From Desulfotignum sp. (GTDB lineage: Bacteria > Desulfobacterota > Desulfobacteria > Desulfobacterales > Desulfobacteraceae), in contig JAABSO010000028.1 in the NCBI GenBank assembly GCA_011390335.1, positions 1 through 57,097 of the forward strand: 57,097 nt of DNA, written 5' to 3'. The notes under the pieces are model-generated. The model had not been told where the DNA came from. It saw nothing but the letters and a program-made list of their open reading frames with translations, and ran no database searches. This document shows, one piece after another, positions 26,424 through 34,175 of this stretch. How positions within the stretch are numbered: position 1 is the first letter of the stretch; the number at the start of each line of letters is the position of its first letter. The position numbers and the translations under genes are program-made.

Positions 26424-26945
26424 TTATTCCCCTTCAAAGGTAACCATGGAAAATACCGGACAGCCCGGTATCTGTTGTCTGCCCTTCAGGTCGGGCAGTT
26501 CCACAATAAAAGCACATTCAACAAGGTCTGCCCCCAGTTTTCTGATCAGTTTTACTGTGGCGCCGACCGTGCCGCCTGTGGCAATCAGGTCATCCACAAT
26601 CACCACTTTTTCTCCGGGTTTTATGGCATCTTCATGGATCTCAAGCGTGTCGGTACCATACTCCAGGTCATAACTTTCCTGGATGGTTTTGCAGGGCAGT
26701 TTTCCGGTTTTCCTGACCGGCACAAACCCGATGCCCAGTTTATACGCCAGCACCCCGCCGAAAACAAATCCCCTGGCATCAATGCCCACAATTTTATCAA
26801 TACCCTTGTTTGTGTACCGCTCAAAAAGCATATCGCAGGAATGTGCAAACGCTTTCGGGTCCTGCATCAAGGTGGTCAGGTCCCTGAAAATAACTCCTGC
26901 AATTGGCCAGTCTGGAATACTTCTGATGGTTTCTTTGAGATTCAT
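26424..26945 (-). CDS. apt: Adenine phosphoribosyltransferase
   Basis: 173 residues, the standard length. The PRPP-binding motif [13 protein letters not shown] is at about residues 117-129, and the N-terminal [18 protein letters not shown] block is the usual start of bacterial Apt. The enzyme makes AMP from adenine and PRPP (purine salvage). Beside a SAM hydroxide adenosyltransferase, whose product is adenosine, a loose salvage theme is possible, but a 30-bp inverted repeat separates the two genes. A ggaggc site lies about 12 bases before the ATG. Confidence 0.95.
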   Translation of the reverse strand: MNLKETIRSIPDWPIAGVIFRDLTTLMQDPKAFAHSCDMLFERYTNKGIDKIVGIDARGFVFGGVLAYKLGIGFVPVRKTGKLPCKTIQESYDLEYGTDTLEIHEDAIKPGEKVVIVDDLIATGGTVGATVKLIRKLGADLVECAFIVELPDLKGRQQIPGCPVFSMVTFEGE

Positions 26946-26985
26946 TTGCGCTGTTATGCCTCCCGGAAAATTATTTTACATGTGA

Positions 26986-27077
26986 GGGGTCAGGCTTGCG
27001 GTATTGTCGTTATTGGAAAGAAAATTACAAAATTTTTGCCAAGTAAGCAATAACGACAATAACGCAAGCCTGACCCC
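26986..27077. repeat. REP/MITE-like inverted repeat, 30-bp arms
   Basis: Left arm 26986-27015 and right arm 27048-27077 are inverted copies with one mismatch in 30 bases; the spacer is 32 bp. The arms begin GGGGTCAGGCTTGCG. Repeats starting with this string are widespread in sulfate reducers and related genomes and are generally attributed to REP-associated (RAYT/Y1) transposases. It may also stop transcription between the SAM hydrolase gene and apt. No transposase is nearby. Confidence 0.75.
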
Positions 27078-27162
27078 ATTTTTTCTGTCCCCGCTTTCCA
27101 AACACCAAACACAAAAACTTGATCATCGAGTATTACATAGCATTTTCCATTGTCCAGCACAA

Positions 27163-27984
27163 TTATATATCCATGCTTTCCATATCCTCTTTTGCCGTTA
27201 ATATCACCTTGTCGTGCCGAGAAACACCTGTCATTGCAGCAGCATGGCTGTTTTTGACGGCAATTTCCATATGCCCTGTGGACGCGGTGAGGACAAAGGG
27301 CCGGCCCTCCGGGGCTGATGCATAGTTCTGAAAATATCCGGAAATGACCGTGTTATTGACCTGCAGGCAGAATCCCTTGTCAAAAAAGGGTTTAAATTGA
27401 TCCCAGGTCAGATTCAATCCGATATTGCCAAAGGTATCGATGTGGCGTACGGTAAGGATCAATCCATTTTCGACAGGTTCCGGTTCATCCGTAACCAGGC
27501 GTGTCAGGTCCCCGCCTGGATCTCCTAAAGCAGAAGCCTGTATGCCTGTGGAAAGATGGGCGGCAACCGGCGCAAAAATATCCCGGCCGTGGAAGGTCGG
27601 ACTTACGCTGGGAAGAAAATATTGGGACCGGGTCAGGTGCACCACATTTTTGATGGTGTTCCGCTGTGCTGCCTGCCACAGGATGCCGTTGTCCGGCCCC
27701 ACCATGAAATAATCGCTGGTTTCCACCAGCATGGCCCTGCGGGAGGATCCCACCCCTGGATCCACCACTGCACAGAAAATCGTGCCCTTAGGAAAATAAT
27801 CCATGGCAGTATCCAGCATGAAGGCGCCACAACTGATGTCCTGGGGGGGTACCTTATGGCACAGATCCACAATCACAGCCCCGGGATTGATGGACAGGAT
27901 CACCCCCTTGAGAATGCCTGTAAATGGATCACTGTCCCCAAAATCAGTAAGCAGTGCAATGGGCCAGGATTTCAGCTTGTTCAT
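27163..27984 (-). CDS. SAM hydroxide adenosyltransferase (DUF62 family)
   Basis: 273 residues when started at ATG 27984, which has a good gagaggg site; the longer frame to 28023 lacks one. Family motifs are ALLTDFGDSDPFTGILKG at the N-terminus (Asp residues bind the SAM ribose), FCAVVDPGVGSSRR (about 80-93), GPDNGIL (about 107) and HGRDIFAP (about 140). The enzyme splits S-adenosylmethionine with hydroxide into adenosine and methionine and is related to fluorinase and chlorinase. It is divergent to the receiver-domain gene. Confidence 0.9.
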   Translation of the reverse strand: MNKLKSWPIALLTDFGDSDPFTGILKGVILSINPGAVIVDLCHKVPPQDISCGAFMLDTAMDYFPKGTIFCAVVDPGVGSSRRAMLVETSDYFMVGPDNGILWQAAQRNTIKNVVHLTRSQYFLPSVSPTFHGRDIFAPVAAHLSTGIQASALGDPGGDLTRLVTDEPEPVENGLILTVRHIDTFGNIGLNLTWDQFKPFFDKGFCLQVNNTVISGYFQNYASAPEGRPFVLTASTGHMEIAVKNSHAAAMTGVSRHDKVILTAKEDMESMDI

Positions 27985-28137
27985 ATCCCTCTCCTGATAT
28001 TTTTTACCACAGTATACCTGCAATTTGTGTTAAAATCAGCCGCAAATATGGTATGATGGAGCTAACCATAACCATAAAATAAAACAGATTTTTGAAATAC
28101 CAAATAGATTTACCAAAGACAAAAGGATACCTGCCAG

Positions 28138-28530
28138 ATGAATATTCTCGTGGTGGATGATGAGATAGTAAGCCAAAAAAAAATGATGAGAATCCTTTCC
28201 GGATTCGGCACCTGTGACGGGGTGAAAACCGGGAAAGAAGCATTGCGCACCGTAAAAACAGCATTGGAGAACTGGAAACTCTATAACCTGATTACCCTTG
28301 ATGTTTCCATGCCTGATATCAGCGGGGTCGAGGTGCTGACCGCAGTCCGGAAAATGGAAACAGACCGGGGTCTTGCAGATGATGAAAAAAGCAAAATTTT
28401 GATGGTAACTTCCCACTCGGACGTTGAAACCGTGAAGGCATGTTCGGGAAAATGTGACGGATACATAATCAAACCCTTTAACAGGGAAGTCATGACCCAA
28501 AAAATTAAAAAAACCGGTTTGATCCGCTGA
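28138..28530 (+). CDS. Stand-alone CheY-like receiver domain protein
   Basis: 130 residues, a single receiver domain with all key positions: acidic pair Asp7-Asp8, phospho-acceptor Asp55 in LDVSMPD, Thr91 and Lys112 in KPF. There is no output domain and no histidine kinase nearby, so it is an orphan regulator that must receive phosphate from a kinase elsewhere. aaagga lies 8-13 bases upstream. The CYTH gene follows 25 bp later and is probably co-transcribed. Confidence 0.9.
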   Translation: MNILVVDDEIVSQKKMMRILSGFGTCDGVKTGKEALRTVKTALENWKLYNLITLDVSMPDISGVEVLTAVRKMETDRGLADDEKSKILMVTSHSDVETVKACSGKCDGYIIKPFNREVMTQKIKKTGLIR

Positions 28531-28555
28531 CCAAACCCGGAAAAGGGTTCTTGCC

Positions 28556-29032
28556 ATGGCAGTTGAAATCGAAAAAAAATTTCTGGTGACCGCATTACCT
28601 GCCGATCTGGGACCGGGCATTGACATCTGCCAGGGATATATACTCAACACGCCCGGCAAGGTGGTCCGGGTACGCATTACGGAAAATCAGGGGTTTCTGA
28701 CCGTAAAAGGCCTGACTGTGGCAGCAGTACGGCCGGAATTTGAATATGAAATCCCTGTGTCCGACGCCCGGCAGATGCTGGACCTGTTGTGTGAAACCCC
28801 TGTGATAGAAAAATGCCGGCATACCCTTGACCACAAGGGCACAAAATGGGTCATTGACCGGTTTTACGGAGCCAACCAGGGGCTTGTGGTGGCAGAGGTT
28901 GAACTGTCATCCAGGGACCAGGTCTTTGCACTGCCTCCCTGGGCAGGCAAAGAGGTCACAGAAGATACCCGGTATTATAACGCCAGTCTGGTGCACCACC
29001 CCTTTTGCTCCTGGCAGAGCACATCCCTCTGA
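28556..29032 (+). CDS. CYTH-domain protein (inorganic triphosphatase-like)
   Basis: 158 residues, the size of a single CYTH domain. The N-terminal signature ExExK is present as Glu4, Glu6, Lys8 in EIEKKFLV, followed by VVRVRI and TVKG strands and by FYGANQGLVVAEVEL, the conserved C-terminal acidic face of the tunnel. CYTH enzymes act on triphosphate groups with divalent metals; small bacterial members are usually tripolyphosphatases, and adenylate cyclases are the alternative. It follows the receiver gene at 25 bp. It converges with the cytochrome b gene at 29089. Confidence 0.88.
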   Translation: MAVEIEKKFLVTALPADLGPGIDICQGYILNTPGKVVRVRITENQGFLTVKGLTVAAVRPEFEYEIPVSDARQMLDLLCETPVIEKCRHTLDHKGTKWVIDRFYGANQGLVVAEVELSSRDQVFALPPWAGKEVTEDTRYYNASLVHHPFCSWQSTSL

Positions 29033-29088
29033 TTTAAAATTGCAATGCCTGCTGATAAGCGTGGTAACCGGTAACGGATTTTATCAGA

Positions 29089-29565
29089 TCACAAGATCCA
29101 GGTTCTGCGGCGCACCCAGGTATAGGCGGTTGCCCCCAGCAGCACCATGGCAAACAGCAGGTGCAAAAGATCCAGACCAATAACCACGCCATGGGGGAAA
29201 TAGATGCCGGACAGATTTTTCACCACCATGAAAAAACCTGTGATAATGAGCCCGGAAAGCGCAGCTATTTTTAGCTGTGCAGATGCGGCAATCCGGGTGT
29301 CTTTGGTTATCTGAATTCTTTTTGTACCGCTGGTTTTGCGGGCAAAATAATAATCGAGTACCACATATGCGCAAAGCCCCATGAGCACTGCAGCCAGGGC
29401 ATAGTGAATGGCATGGGTGACATAAAACTGTGCCAGCCATCCCAGCCCCGGGATATCAGCGATGTAATAACGTTTGAATATGGGCATCTGGGCAAATCCG
29501 CTCAAAGCAATGAAAAGCAGTGTTAGGCCGTATATTATACGGCGGCTCTTAAAATGATAAACCAT
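29089..29565 (-). CDS. Small membrane cytochrome b-like subunit
   Basis: 158 residues with four hydrophobic helices (about 12-30, 45-70, 98-118, 125-150) and His residues placed inside or next to helices (THAIHYAL, YFPHG, LLHLLF), as expected for haem b ligands. It starts at the stop of the ferredoxin gene (shared base 29565), so the two subunits are translationally coupled. By family logic it would pass electrons between the quinone pool and the periplasmic iron-sulfur subunit. It is the last gene of the left arm of the sigma-54 island. No closer family name is claimed. Confidence 0.65.
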   Translation of the reverse strand: MVYHFKSRRIIYGLTLLFIALSGFAQMPIFKRYYIADIPGLGWLAQFYVTHAIHYALAAVLMGLCAYVVLDYYFARKTSGTKRIQITKDTRIAASAQLKIAALSGLIITGFFMVVKNLSGIYFPHGVVIGLDLLHLLFAMVLLGATAYTWVRRRTWIL

Positions 29566-30524
29566 TAGGCCTCCTCTTTCATCTGCCTGTAATATTTTCC
29601 AACGGCGGCTGCAGCACCGGCAATTGGTGCAATGACCATGGCAATGGCCAGGTTGGACCCGGCTGCCATGGTATCTTTTACCGGATGCATATGGGGTTTG
29701 CCCTTGCCTGTGTCATAGACCAGCTGGTCAAAGGGCACCGGGGACACATAAATGGTATTGGTTCCCCCGTTTTCATCAAGGCCGTAAATATAGCCGTCCA
29801 TCTCTTTTGCCAGATCCTTTGCCATTTTGATGATATCAGATCTTTTGCCGATAGTCTGGACATCTTCAGGGCAGGCTTCAATACAGGCCGGCTGCTCTCC
29901 TTTATCTATTTTCTGGTAACACCGGTCGCATTTGTACATGACCCCGTTACCGGCAAAGGCTGGTAACAGATCCAGGTAAAGGCCCGTACCGGTCTGGCGC
30001 TGGGGGATATCCCAGGGGCAGGCCTTTTTGCACTTGGATCCGCCCAGGCAGATCTGTGAATCGATGCGGGAAAGCCCGTTTTTTTCCTGTTTGGCAGCGC
30101 CCCAGGGACATAACTTGACACAGGGCGGGTTCTGACAGTGCATACACCGCCGGGGAATGGTCAAAGAAATATTTTCTCCCTCTTTGGTGGTGGCGCTGGC
30201 ATACTGGATATACAGCCAGTTATACGGGGTCAGGCGGTCTGTAACATCCCGGCGGTCTGACCAGTCTTCCACCGGCACCCGGTCCGGATACATTTTGGGA
30301 AACGGTTTTTTGGGATCGGCAAATTTATGGGCATTGGCATCCCGACAGGCATATACACATTCTTCACACCCGATGCACCGGCTGATATCGATCAGGGTTA
30401 CCAGGGATTCTTTTTCTTCATCAGAAGTAATTGCTGCATTTGCCGCACCTGTGCCGACGATTGCTGTACCGGCCGCAAAAACAGAGGTTTTTAAAAAATG
30501 CCGTCGTGAAATCGGTGAACTCAT
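29565..30524 (-). CDS. Tat-exported ferredoxin-like subunit with four Fe-S cluster motifs
   Basis: 319 residues. A twin-arginine signal SRRHFLKTS at residues 5-13 and a hydrophobic run to about 30 indicate export as a folded protein. Four Cys groups follow: CIGCEECVYAC, CMHCQNPPCVKLC, CLGGSKCKKAC, and CDRCYQ with CIEAC, the arrangement of DMSO-reductase-type electron-transfer subunits (NrfC, PhsB, DmsB). A C-terminal hydrophobic segment near 290-310 may anchor it. Normally such a subunit connects a molybdopterin catalytic subunit to a membrane subunit, but no catalytic subunit gene is present here. It lies between the thioredoxin-like gene and the cytochrome b gene. Confidence 0.9.
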   Translation of the reverse strand: MSSPISRRHFLKTSVFAAGTAIVGTGAANAAITSDEEKESLVTLIDISRCIGCEECVYACRDANAHKFADPKKPFPKMYPDRVPVEDWSDRRDVTDRLTPYNWLYIQYASATTKEGENISLTIPRRCMHCQNPPCVKLCPWGAAKQEKNGLSRIDSQICLGGSKCKKACPWDIPQRQTGTGLYLDLLPAFAGNGVMYKCDRCYQKIDKGEQPACIEACPEDVQTIGKRSDIIKMAKDLAKEMDGYIYGLDENGGTNTIYVSPVPFDQLVYDTGKGKPHMHPVKDTMAAGSNLAIAMVIAPIAGAAAAVGKYYRQMKEEA

Positions 30525-30556
30525 GGCTATCTCGCTTTTTTTTATATCATTGTGGA

Positions 30557-31111
30557 TCAGGTTTTTAAAAAATCCTGAAAACTCATGGTGTCATAGCTTT
30601 TGGTATGAATATATCTGAGTATCTGCAAAAGCTGGGATCCGTCGACATAACCGGGAAGACTGCTGATTTTGCTGCCGTCAGGGGTAAGAAACCACATGGT
30701 GGGCAGCCCCTGAACCTGCCATGATTGTGACAGCGTCTGCTCCTGGTCTGTATCAACGGAAATACTGACAAAATTTTTCTCCAGATATGCCAGAACCTTT
30801 TCATCCAGAAACGTAGTTTTCTTTAATTTGGTGCAATAGGTGCACCACTGGGCATAAAAATACAGGAACACATTTTTTTCCTGGGTTTTGGCCTGGGCCA
30901 GGCCCGGGGTATAGTCTTTCCAGTTTATCTTGCTATTCCGGGTGGCGTTACCGTTCCCCGAATCAGCGTTACCTGTTACTGGTGCCTGTGTTTGCGCAAC
31001 CTGTTTGTTGCCGCCGAGATTTTTCTGCCCTGAATCGGAACTAAAAAACCAGACCAAACCAGCCAGGGCAATGGCCACCAGTCCAATGACCAGTATATTT
31101 TCTTTTTTCAT
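30557..31111 (-). CDS. Membrane-anchored thioredoxin-like protein
   Basis: 184 residues. An N-terminal hydrophobic helix (about 6-24) anchors or exports it; the linker is Gln/Asn-rich. The thioredoxin fold begins near residue 75 with active site W-C-T-Y-C (about 91-95) and the cis-Pro segment GLPTMWFLTPDG (about 136-147). The size and sequence resemble DsbD gamma-domain and SoxW-type periplasmic thioredoxins. First gene of the left arm, about 70 bp downstream of a sigma-54 promoter match. Probably delivers reducing equivalents to a periplasmic disulfide or persulfide; the partner is inferred from context only. Confidence 0.85.
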   Translation of the reverse strand: MKKENILVIGLVAIALAGLVWFFSSDSGQKNLGGNKQVAQTQAPVTGNADSGNGNATRNSKINWKDYTPGLAQAKTQEKNVFLYFYAQWCTYCTKLKKTTFLDEKVLAYLEKNFVSISVDTDQEQTLSQSWQVQGLPTMWFLTPDGSKISSLPGYVDGSQLLQILRYIHTKSYDTMSFQDFLKT

Positions 31112-31180
31112 TTATACTCCTTTTTCATATCAGGGCCGGATCCTGTTTTTTGCTGCAGACAGCCCCTGTTTAAATATTTA

Positions 31181-31196
31181 AGCAAACATGATGCCA
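31181..31196 (-). promoter_or_regulatory. Sigma-54 promoter upstream of the thioredoxin-ferredoxin-cytochrome b operon
   Basis: On the minus strand the sequence reads TGGCAT-CATGT-TTGCT, a match to TGGCAY-N5-TTGCW with the required GG-N10-GC spacing. Transcription would start near 31171 and leave a leader of about 60 bases before the ATG at 31111. The gene for a sigma-54-dependent activator ends 136 bp upstream of the site. Confidence 0.65.
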
Positions 31197-31331
31197 AAAA
31201 CATATATTCACCAGTAACTTAATTTAATAGAAATTAAAAAACATTGTTTTGTCAGTATATTACATGAAATTATCTCAAAAAATTTTGGTGCATGTCAGCA
31301 GATCCCACCTGTCTTGTCTTCTCTGCAGGTG

Positions 31332-32726
31332 TTAACCTTGTGCATTTTTCAGGACTACCCCATGTTTTTTCATGCGTTTCCACACCGTTACACGGGATAC
31401 CCCCAGCATCTGTGCCGCCTTTGTCTGGTTGCCGTCGCTTTTCTGCAAAGCCTCCACCAGAGCGGCTTTTTCCGATTGCTTGCAGGATATTTTTTCCGGA
31501 ACAACCGGATCAGTCAGGGTGGTCATGGGCGTGGATGTGGCGGGATTATGCTGGAGCATTTTTTCCGGCAGGTGTTCGGTGCCGATACTTTTTCCTTTTG
31601 CAAGCACAAAGGCATATTCCACGGCATTGCGCAACTCCCTGATATTGCCTGGCCAGGGATAGATCACCATGATCCGCATGGCCTGGGGGGTAAACCCGAG
31701 AATGTTTTTCTTTGTTTTTTGTGCCAGAATACTGATAAAATGCTGGATGATCAAGGTGATATCATCCTTGCGATGGCGCAAAGGCGGACAGGTCAAAGGA
31801 AACACATTGATCCTGAAATACAGATCCTGACGAAATTCTCCCTGGAGAATCATTTTTTCAAGGTCCTTGTTGGTGGCGGTGATGATGCGCACATTAATAG
31901 GAATGGACTGGTTATCCCCCACCCGCTGGATCATCTGTTCCTCCAGCACCCGCAGAAGTTTCACCTGGACTGACAAGGGGATATCCCCGATTTCATCCAG
32001 AAAAATCGTGCCCTGGTGGGCTGATTCAAACCGGCCGATACGGTCATTTGCAGCCCCGGTATACGCCCCTTTCACATGACCGAACAATTCGCTTTCCAGA
32101 ATGGTTTCACTCAAAGCCGCACAATTGACCTTGACAAAGGGTTTGTCTGCCCGGTTTCCTTTTTCGTGCAGGGCCTTGGCCACCATCTCCTTGCCGGTAC
32201 CGCTTTCTCCGAGAATAATCACCGGCGTGTCCAGGGAGGCAACCCCCTGGATATGTTCAAAAAGATTCTGCATCACCGGGGTGCGGCCGATAATGCCATG
32301 GAACCCGTCATCAATATGGTAAATGCGCTTAATGGTGTCCAGTTCATTTTTATAACTGATATTTTCTGAAATATCCTTGAGGGTCTCCACTGCGCCTATG
32401 ATCTGCCCAGCATCATCGTACAGCACAGTGGCGGTTTTGACTATAGGGATGGTCTGTTTACGGCTGTCGGTTATCATGCATTTTTTATCCCGGACCAGAC
32501 CCTGGGAAAAAAGCATGCACCAGTCTTTTCCCTTTCCAATACCCTTGATTTCACACCCGGTGCAGTTGAGCATCCGGCAGGATTGGCCGATGAGCTGGTC
32601 TTCTGTATAGCCTGTTATGAGCTGGGCTGAGTGATTGGCAGCAATAAAGTTGCCCTGTTCATCCAGCAGTATAATCCCATCCTGGGCAGAATCTATGATC
32701 ACCCGCCAGTGTTTTCCAATATCCAT
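31332..32726 (-). CDS. PAS-domain sigma-54-dependent transcriptional activator
   Basis: 464 residues in three parts: a PAS sensor (about 8-120), an AAA+ activator domain (about 145-385; Walker A GESGTGKE, sigma-54 contact loop GAYTGA in place of the usual GAFTGA, Walker B TIFLDEIGD) and a Fis-type helix-turn-helix (about 425-455). The PAS region is rich in Cys: C-x4-C-x2-C within CRMLNCTGC, plus two further Cys within about 30 residues, suggesting an Fe-S, thiol or sulfur-species sensor. There is no receiver domain, so it is not a classical NtrC. aggag precedes the ATG. It is divergent to the rhodanese operon and upstream of the thioredoxin operon, both with sigma-54 promoters. Confidence 0.93.
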   Translation of the reverse strand: MDIGKHWRVIIDSAQDGIILLDEQGNFIAANHSAQLITGYTEDQLIGQSCRMLNCTGCEIKGIGKGKDWCMLFSQGLVRDKKCMITDSRKQTIPIVKTATVLYDDAGQIIGAVETLKDISENISYKNELDTIKRIYHIDDGFHGIIGRTPVMQNLFEHIQGVASLDTPVIILGESGTGKEMVAKALHEKGNRADKPFVKVNCAALSETILESELFGHVKGAYTGAANDRIGRFESAHQGTIFLDEIGDIPLSVQVKLLRVLEEQMIQRVGDNQSIPINVRIITATNKDLEKMILQGEFRQDLYFRINVFPLTCPPLRHRKDDITLIIQHFISILAQKTKKNILGFTPQAMRIMVIYPWPGNIRELRNAVEYAFVLAKGKSIGTEHLPEKMLQHNPATSTPMTTLTDPVVPEKISCKQSEKAALVEALQKSDGNQTKAAQMLGVSRVTVWKRMKKHGVVLKNAQG

Positions 32727-32736
32727 ATATATCTCC

Positions 32737-32779
32737 TGTTAACCATAGCGTTAACCTATATATTAACGCAAAATTAACA
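32737..32779. promoter_or_regulatory. Candidate enhancer (UAS) for the sigma-54 activator: nested palindrome
   Basis: Four half-sites: TGTTAA (32737-32742), GCGTTAA (32748-32754), TTAACGC (32763-32769), TTAACA (32774-32779). The inner pair is a perfect 7-bp inverted repeat with an 8-bp spacer, and the outer pair is nested almost symmetrically around the same centre. The centre is about 130 bp upstream of the -24 element, the usual place for enhancers of this activator class, and lies in the leader of the activator gene, so autoregulation is possible. The DNA between it and the promoter contains A-tracts. Confidence 0.6.
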
Positions 32780-32886
32780 CTTTGGCAACACCAGCCCTTT
32801 CACAAAAAATATTTTTTGCTTTACAAAAATAAAAATAAGTAGTAAAAAAAGAATGTTATATAATATTTCTCCATTTATTTTCCTGG

Positions 32887-32902
32887 TGGCACACAGGTTG
32901 CT
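32887..32902 (+). promoter_or_regulatory. Sigma-54 promoter upstream of the rhodanese-octaheme cytochrome operon
   Basis: Reads TGGCAC-ACAGG-TTGCT, a perfect match to the -24/-12 consensus with correct spacing. Transcription would start near 32913, giving a leader of roughly 90 bases before the ATG at 33001. The gene for the likely activator is divergent, 160 bp upstream. Confidence 0.85.
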
Positions 32903-33000
32903 CTACTACAGGGGCAGACAAAACCATGGATGCCATGCGGAGAGTTCCGCAAACATAATAAATCACATGTAAAATAACCATCAAACCATTAGGAGAAACC

Positions 33001-34095
33001 ATGAAAAGTCATCCATTAAGACACACGTTTCTTGCCATGGCAGCCTGCCTGGTTCTTTTGACCGGCGCCATGCATGCAGCCGCCGAAGACTGGATGTACC
33101 ATGACATTGTGGAGGCGGATTTTGTAATATCCCATGTCACCGTACCCATGGCGGACAATGTCATGATCATCGATGCACGGCCTTACAAACCTATGTATAT
33201 CAAAGGGCACATACCAGGTGCCGTGAGCATTCCGTTCACTGATTTTGACAAAAAAATTGATCTTCTGCCCAAAGACAAAAACGCCCTGCTCATCTATTAC
33301 TGCGGGGGTGTGGAATGCAAACTCAGCCACAAATCCGCCAGAAAAGCACAAAAGCTGGGCTATACCAATGTAAAGGTTTTTGCCAAGGGATTTCCGGAAT
33401 ATATGAATCAGCCCGGGGCCTATGCAGCTGTATCAGCAGAGTATGTGGCTGCAAAAATTTCGGAAAACAAAACCCTGGTGGTGGACTCCCGTCCCCAGAA
33501 ACCCATGTACGACAAAGGCCATGTTCCCACGGCCATCAGCATTCCTTTTACCCATTTTGATGAACTGTCCGGCAAACTGCCCCGAAGCCTTGAAACACCC
33601 ATTATTTTTTATTGCGGTGGGCTTGAATGCCGGTTGAGCCACAAAAGTGCTGCCAGGGCCCTTGTCATGGGATACAAAGATGTGTCCGTGTTTGCTTTAG
33701 GATATCCTGAATGGAAAAAGCAATTTGGTGCAGCTGCTGATACCGTGGCAGTCACGGCAGGTGAAATCGAAGGTTCCATTGACCTGGACCGGTTTAAAAC
33801 CATTATCGCCAACAATCCGGAATCCATCATGCTGATAGACACCCGTGACCCGGATGAATTTGCCAAAGGCCATTTTACTACTGCCGTGAACATCCCGGTG
33901 GAAAAACTTGAGCCCAAAATTGCAGGACTGCCGGCAGACAAACCGGTGGTATTTGTATGTTCCACAGGGGCCAGAAGTGGTGAAGCCTACTACATGGTCA
34001 AGGATGTGAGAGAATCTTTGACAGATGTGTATTATGTGGAAGCCCAGGTCAGCTTCAATTCTGACGGCACCTATACCATCAAAGCCCCAAAATAG
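33001..34095 (+). CDS. Exported triple-rhodanese-domain protein
   Basis: 364 residues with an export signal (1-28, ending MHAAAED) and aggag upstream of the ATG. Three rhodanese domains follow, at about 35-140, 145-245 and 255-355. Each has the D-x-R opening (IDARPYKP, VDSRPQKP, IDTRDPDE) and an active-site Cys: Cys101 in CGGVEC, Cys205 in CGGLEC, Cys320 in CSTGAR. The first two loops carry a second Cys five residues on, instead of the usual loop, and could form a disulfide or trisulfide. Rhodaneses carry sulfane sulfur as a persulfide. First gene of the right arm; a periplasmic sulfur carrier for the octaheme cytochrome is a reasonable inference. Confidence 0.9.
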   Translation: MKSHPLRHTFLAMAACLVLLTGAMHAAAEDWMYHDIVEADFVISHVTVPMADNVMIIDARPYKPMYIKGHIPGAVSIPFTDFDKKIDLLPKDKNALLIYYCGGVECKLSHKSARKAQKLGYTNVKVFAKGFPEYMNQPGAYAAVSAEYVAAKISENKTLVVDSRPQKPMYDKGHVPTAISIPFTHFDELSGKLPRSLETPIIFYCGGLECRLSHKSAARALVMGYKDVSVFALGYPEWKKQFGAAADTVAVTAGEIEGSIDLDRFKTIIANNPESIMLIDTRDPDEFAKGHFTTAVNIPVEKLEPKIAGLPADKPVVFVCSTGARSGEAYYMVKDVRESLTDVYYVEAQVSFNSDGTYTIKAPK

Positions 34096-34175
34096 CCCTG
34101 ATAAAGTAAAACCTTAGAACAACAACACATTGCAGAATATAATAACCATAACAATAGCACATAAGGAGACATACC

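Noticed and set aside
29052..29087. CTGATAA...TTATCAG hairpin between the CYTH and cytochrome b genes
   Set aside because: Only a 7-bp AT-rich stem with a 22-base loop; too weak to call a terminator.
31329..31336. GTGTTAAC as a second activator site for the left arm
   Set aside because: Only a single half-site inside the coding end of the activator gene; no inverted partner. Kept only as a remark.
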